This document shows, piece by piece, positions 39,797 to 40,252 of a stretch of 40,252 nt of DNA (position 1 is the stretch's first letter; each line of letters opens with the position of its first letter). The stretch is taken from the IMG/VR virus record IMGVR_UViG_3300047510_003204, positions 1 through 40,252 of that record, one strand, 5' to 3'. This stretch comes from a virus. The translations under genes were made by a program, and so were the position numbers. The notes below the pieces were generated by a model. The model saw only the letters and a program-made list of their open reading frames with translations, was not told the DNA's origin and ran no database searches.

Positions 39797-39967
39797 GACA
39801 GGAAGCTTTGCCTGTGATTTACCCTTTTTGTGGTCGTCAATAAATTTTCGTGCTGATGCTTCGGTCCTACACACTTTGAGTTGCTCTCCGTTGTGAATGA
39901 TCATCAGTTGATTACCATAGGGCACGGCTGCATAGTTACCTTTGCCAACAATAAATCCTTCTTTCAT
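39791..39967 (-). CDS. Small basic protein, 58 aa
   Basis: The frame reads MKEGFIVGKGNYAAVPYGNQ ... RTEASARKFIDDHKKGKSQA and ends KLPVD. A small beta-sheet followed by a basic helix is likely. Its ATG overlaps the TGA of the gene upstream (ATGA). The TAA stop lies in R12. Function is unknown. Confidence 0.72.
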   Translation of the reverse strand: MKEGFIVGKGNYAAVPYGNQLMIIHNGEQLKVCRTEASARKFIDDHKKGKSQAKLPVD

Positions 39968-40252
39968 ACTAGAAACCTCTTCTCATATTCCAACAAATCT
40001 ACAGGTGCTGGAATAATGTTGTCATCATATTCTACAGCATTATCCCATCTTGCACCATTCTTCTGATATAGTTTGATGCCAAGATGCTGATACTTGAGAT
40101 TAGTTGGAACGTGAACTTTGTAGTTTGTGCCATCATTCTCTGTCAGCATACTTAGTCTCCTATTCTCATCCTTGGTCACTGTAATCGTAGAGCAAGATAA
40201 CCAAAACAGGTTCTCAAATACATCATAATCAGACAGGTATTTGTCTGGGTTA
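39964..40252 (-). CDS. Unrecognised protein, N-terminus probably outside window
   Basis: The frame ending at 39964 (YDDNIIPAPVDLLEYEKRFLV) is open for all 96 codons to the right edge (NPDKYLSDYDVFENLFWLSC...), so the gene may start beyond the window. An internal ATG at 40149 has a good AGGAGA site 7 nt upstream and would give a 61-aa protein (MLTENDGTNYKVHVPTNLKY). The upstream residues look like real protein, so I prefer a partial gene. No family is recognised. Confidence 0.55.
   Translation of the reverse strand, partial: NPDKYLSDYDVFENLFWLSCSTITVTKDENRRLSMLTENDGTNYKVHVPTNLKYQHLGIKLYQKNGARWDNAVEYDDNIIPAPVDLLEYEKRFLV

Overview
The window is part of the genome of a T4-like (tevenvirus-type) marine myovirus, most likely a cyanophage of Synechococcus or Prochlorococcus. 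The evidence is the ordered set of T4 virion genes on the minus strand (gp25, gp6, gp7, gp8, a DUF4815-type protein, gp13, gp14, gp15), the AT-rich sequence, TATAAATA late-promoter boxes, and small proteins of a kind I associate with cyanomyoviruses. No photosynthesis, tRNA or integrase gene is present. Host assignment is an inference. Essentially every gene is on the minus strand, so transcription runs from high to low coordinates.

Region A (about 1-28,370) is the baseplate, neck and tail module. In transcription order it holds gp25, gp6, a giant gp7 (4169 aa), gp8, a 1908-aa DUF4815-type protein, an 834-aa protein that starts where fused relatives continue, two small proteins, gp13, an enlarged gp14, and gp15 running off the left edge. 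Several of these share the same short beta-rich sequence modules. Late-promoter boxes precede gp25, gp8, the 834-aa gene and (degenerate) gp13.

Region B (about 28,400-32,630) holds small conserved-type proteins, a glycosyltransferase-like protein, and short transcription units. Four consensus-like sigma70 promoters (TTGACA, 17-18 bp, TAnnAT or TAAAAT) and two intrinsic terminators are visible. It also has a cluster of inverted repeats at 32,343-32,397.

Region C (about 32,630-40,252) is an accessory array of small genes. A roughly 39-bp element occurs eleven times near full length and once truncated, all in the same orientation. The twelve copies lie between 31,651 and 39,796, so the leftmost falls inside region B. 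In mRNA sense the element runs from the stop codon of one gene to the ATG of the next, and often supplies both. It folds into an imperfect hairpin, and its variants mostly preserve pairing through G-U wobbles. It divides the region into modules of one to four tightly overlapping genes. These encode a possible restriction endonuclease plus DNA methyltransferase pair, a ligase/nucleotidyltransferase-like protein, several tiny membrane or secreted proteins, and many unrecognised proteins of 44-160 aa. I consider this repeat-bounded cassette array the most unusual feature of the window. In two places the ATG supplied by the element opens a mini-ORF that ends in an ATGA overlap with the true gene, which suggests the element acts in translation initiation.
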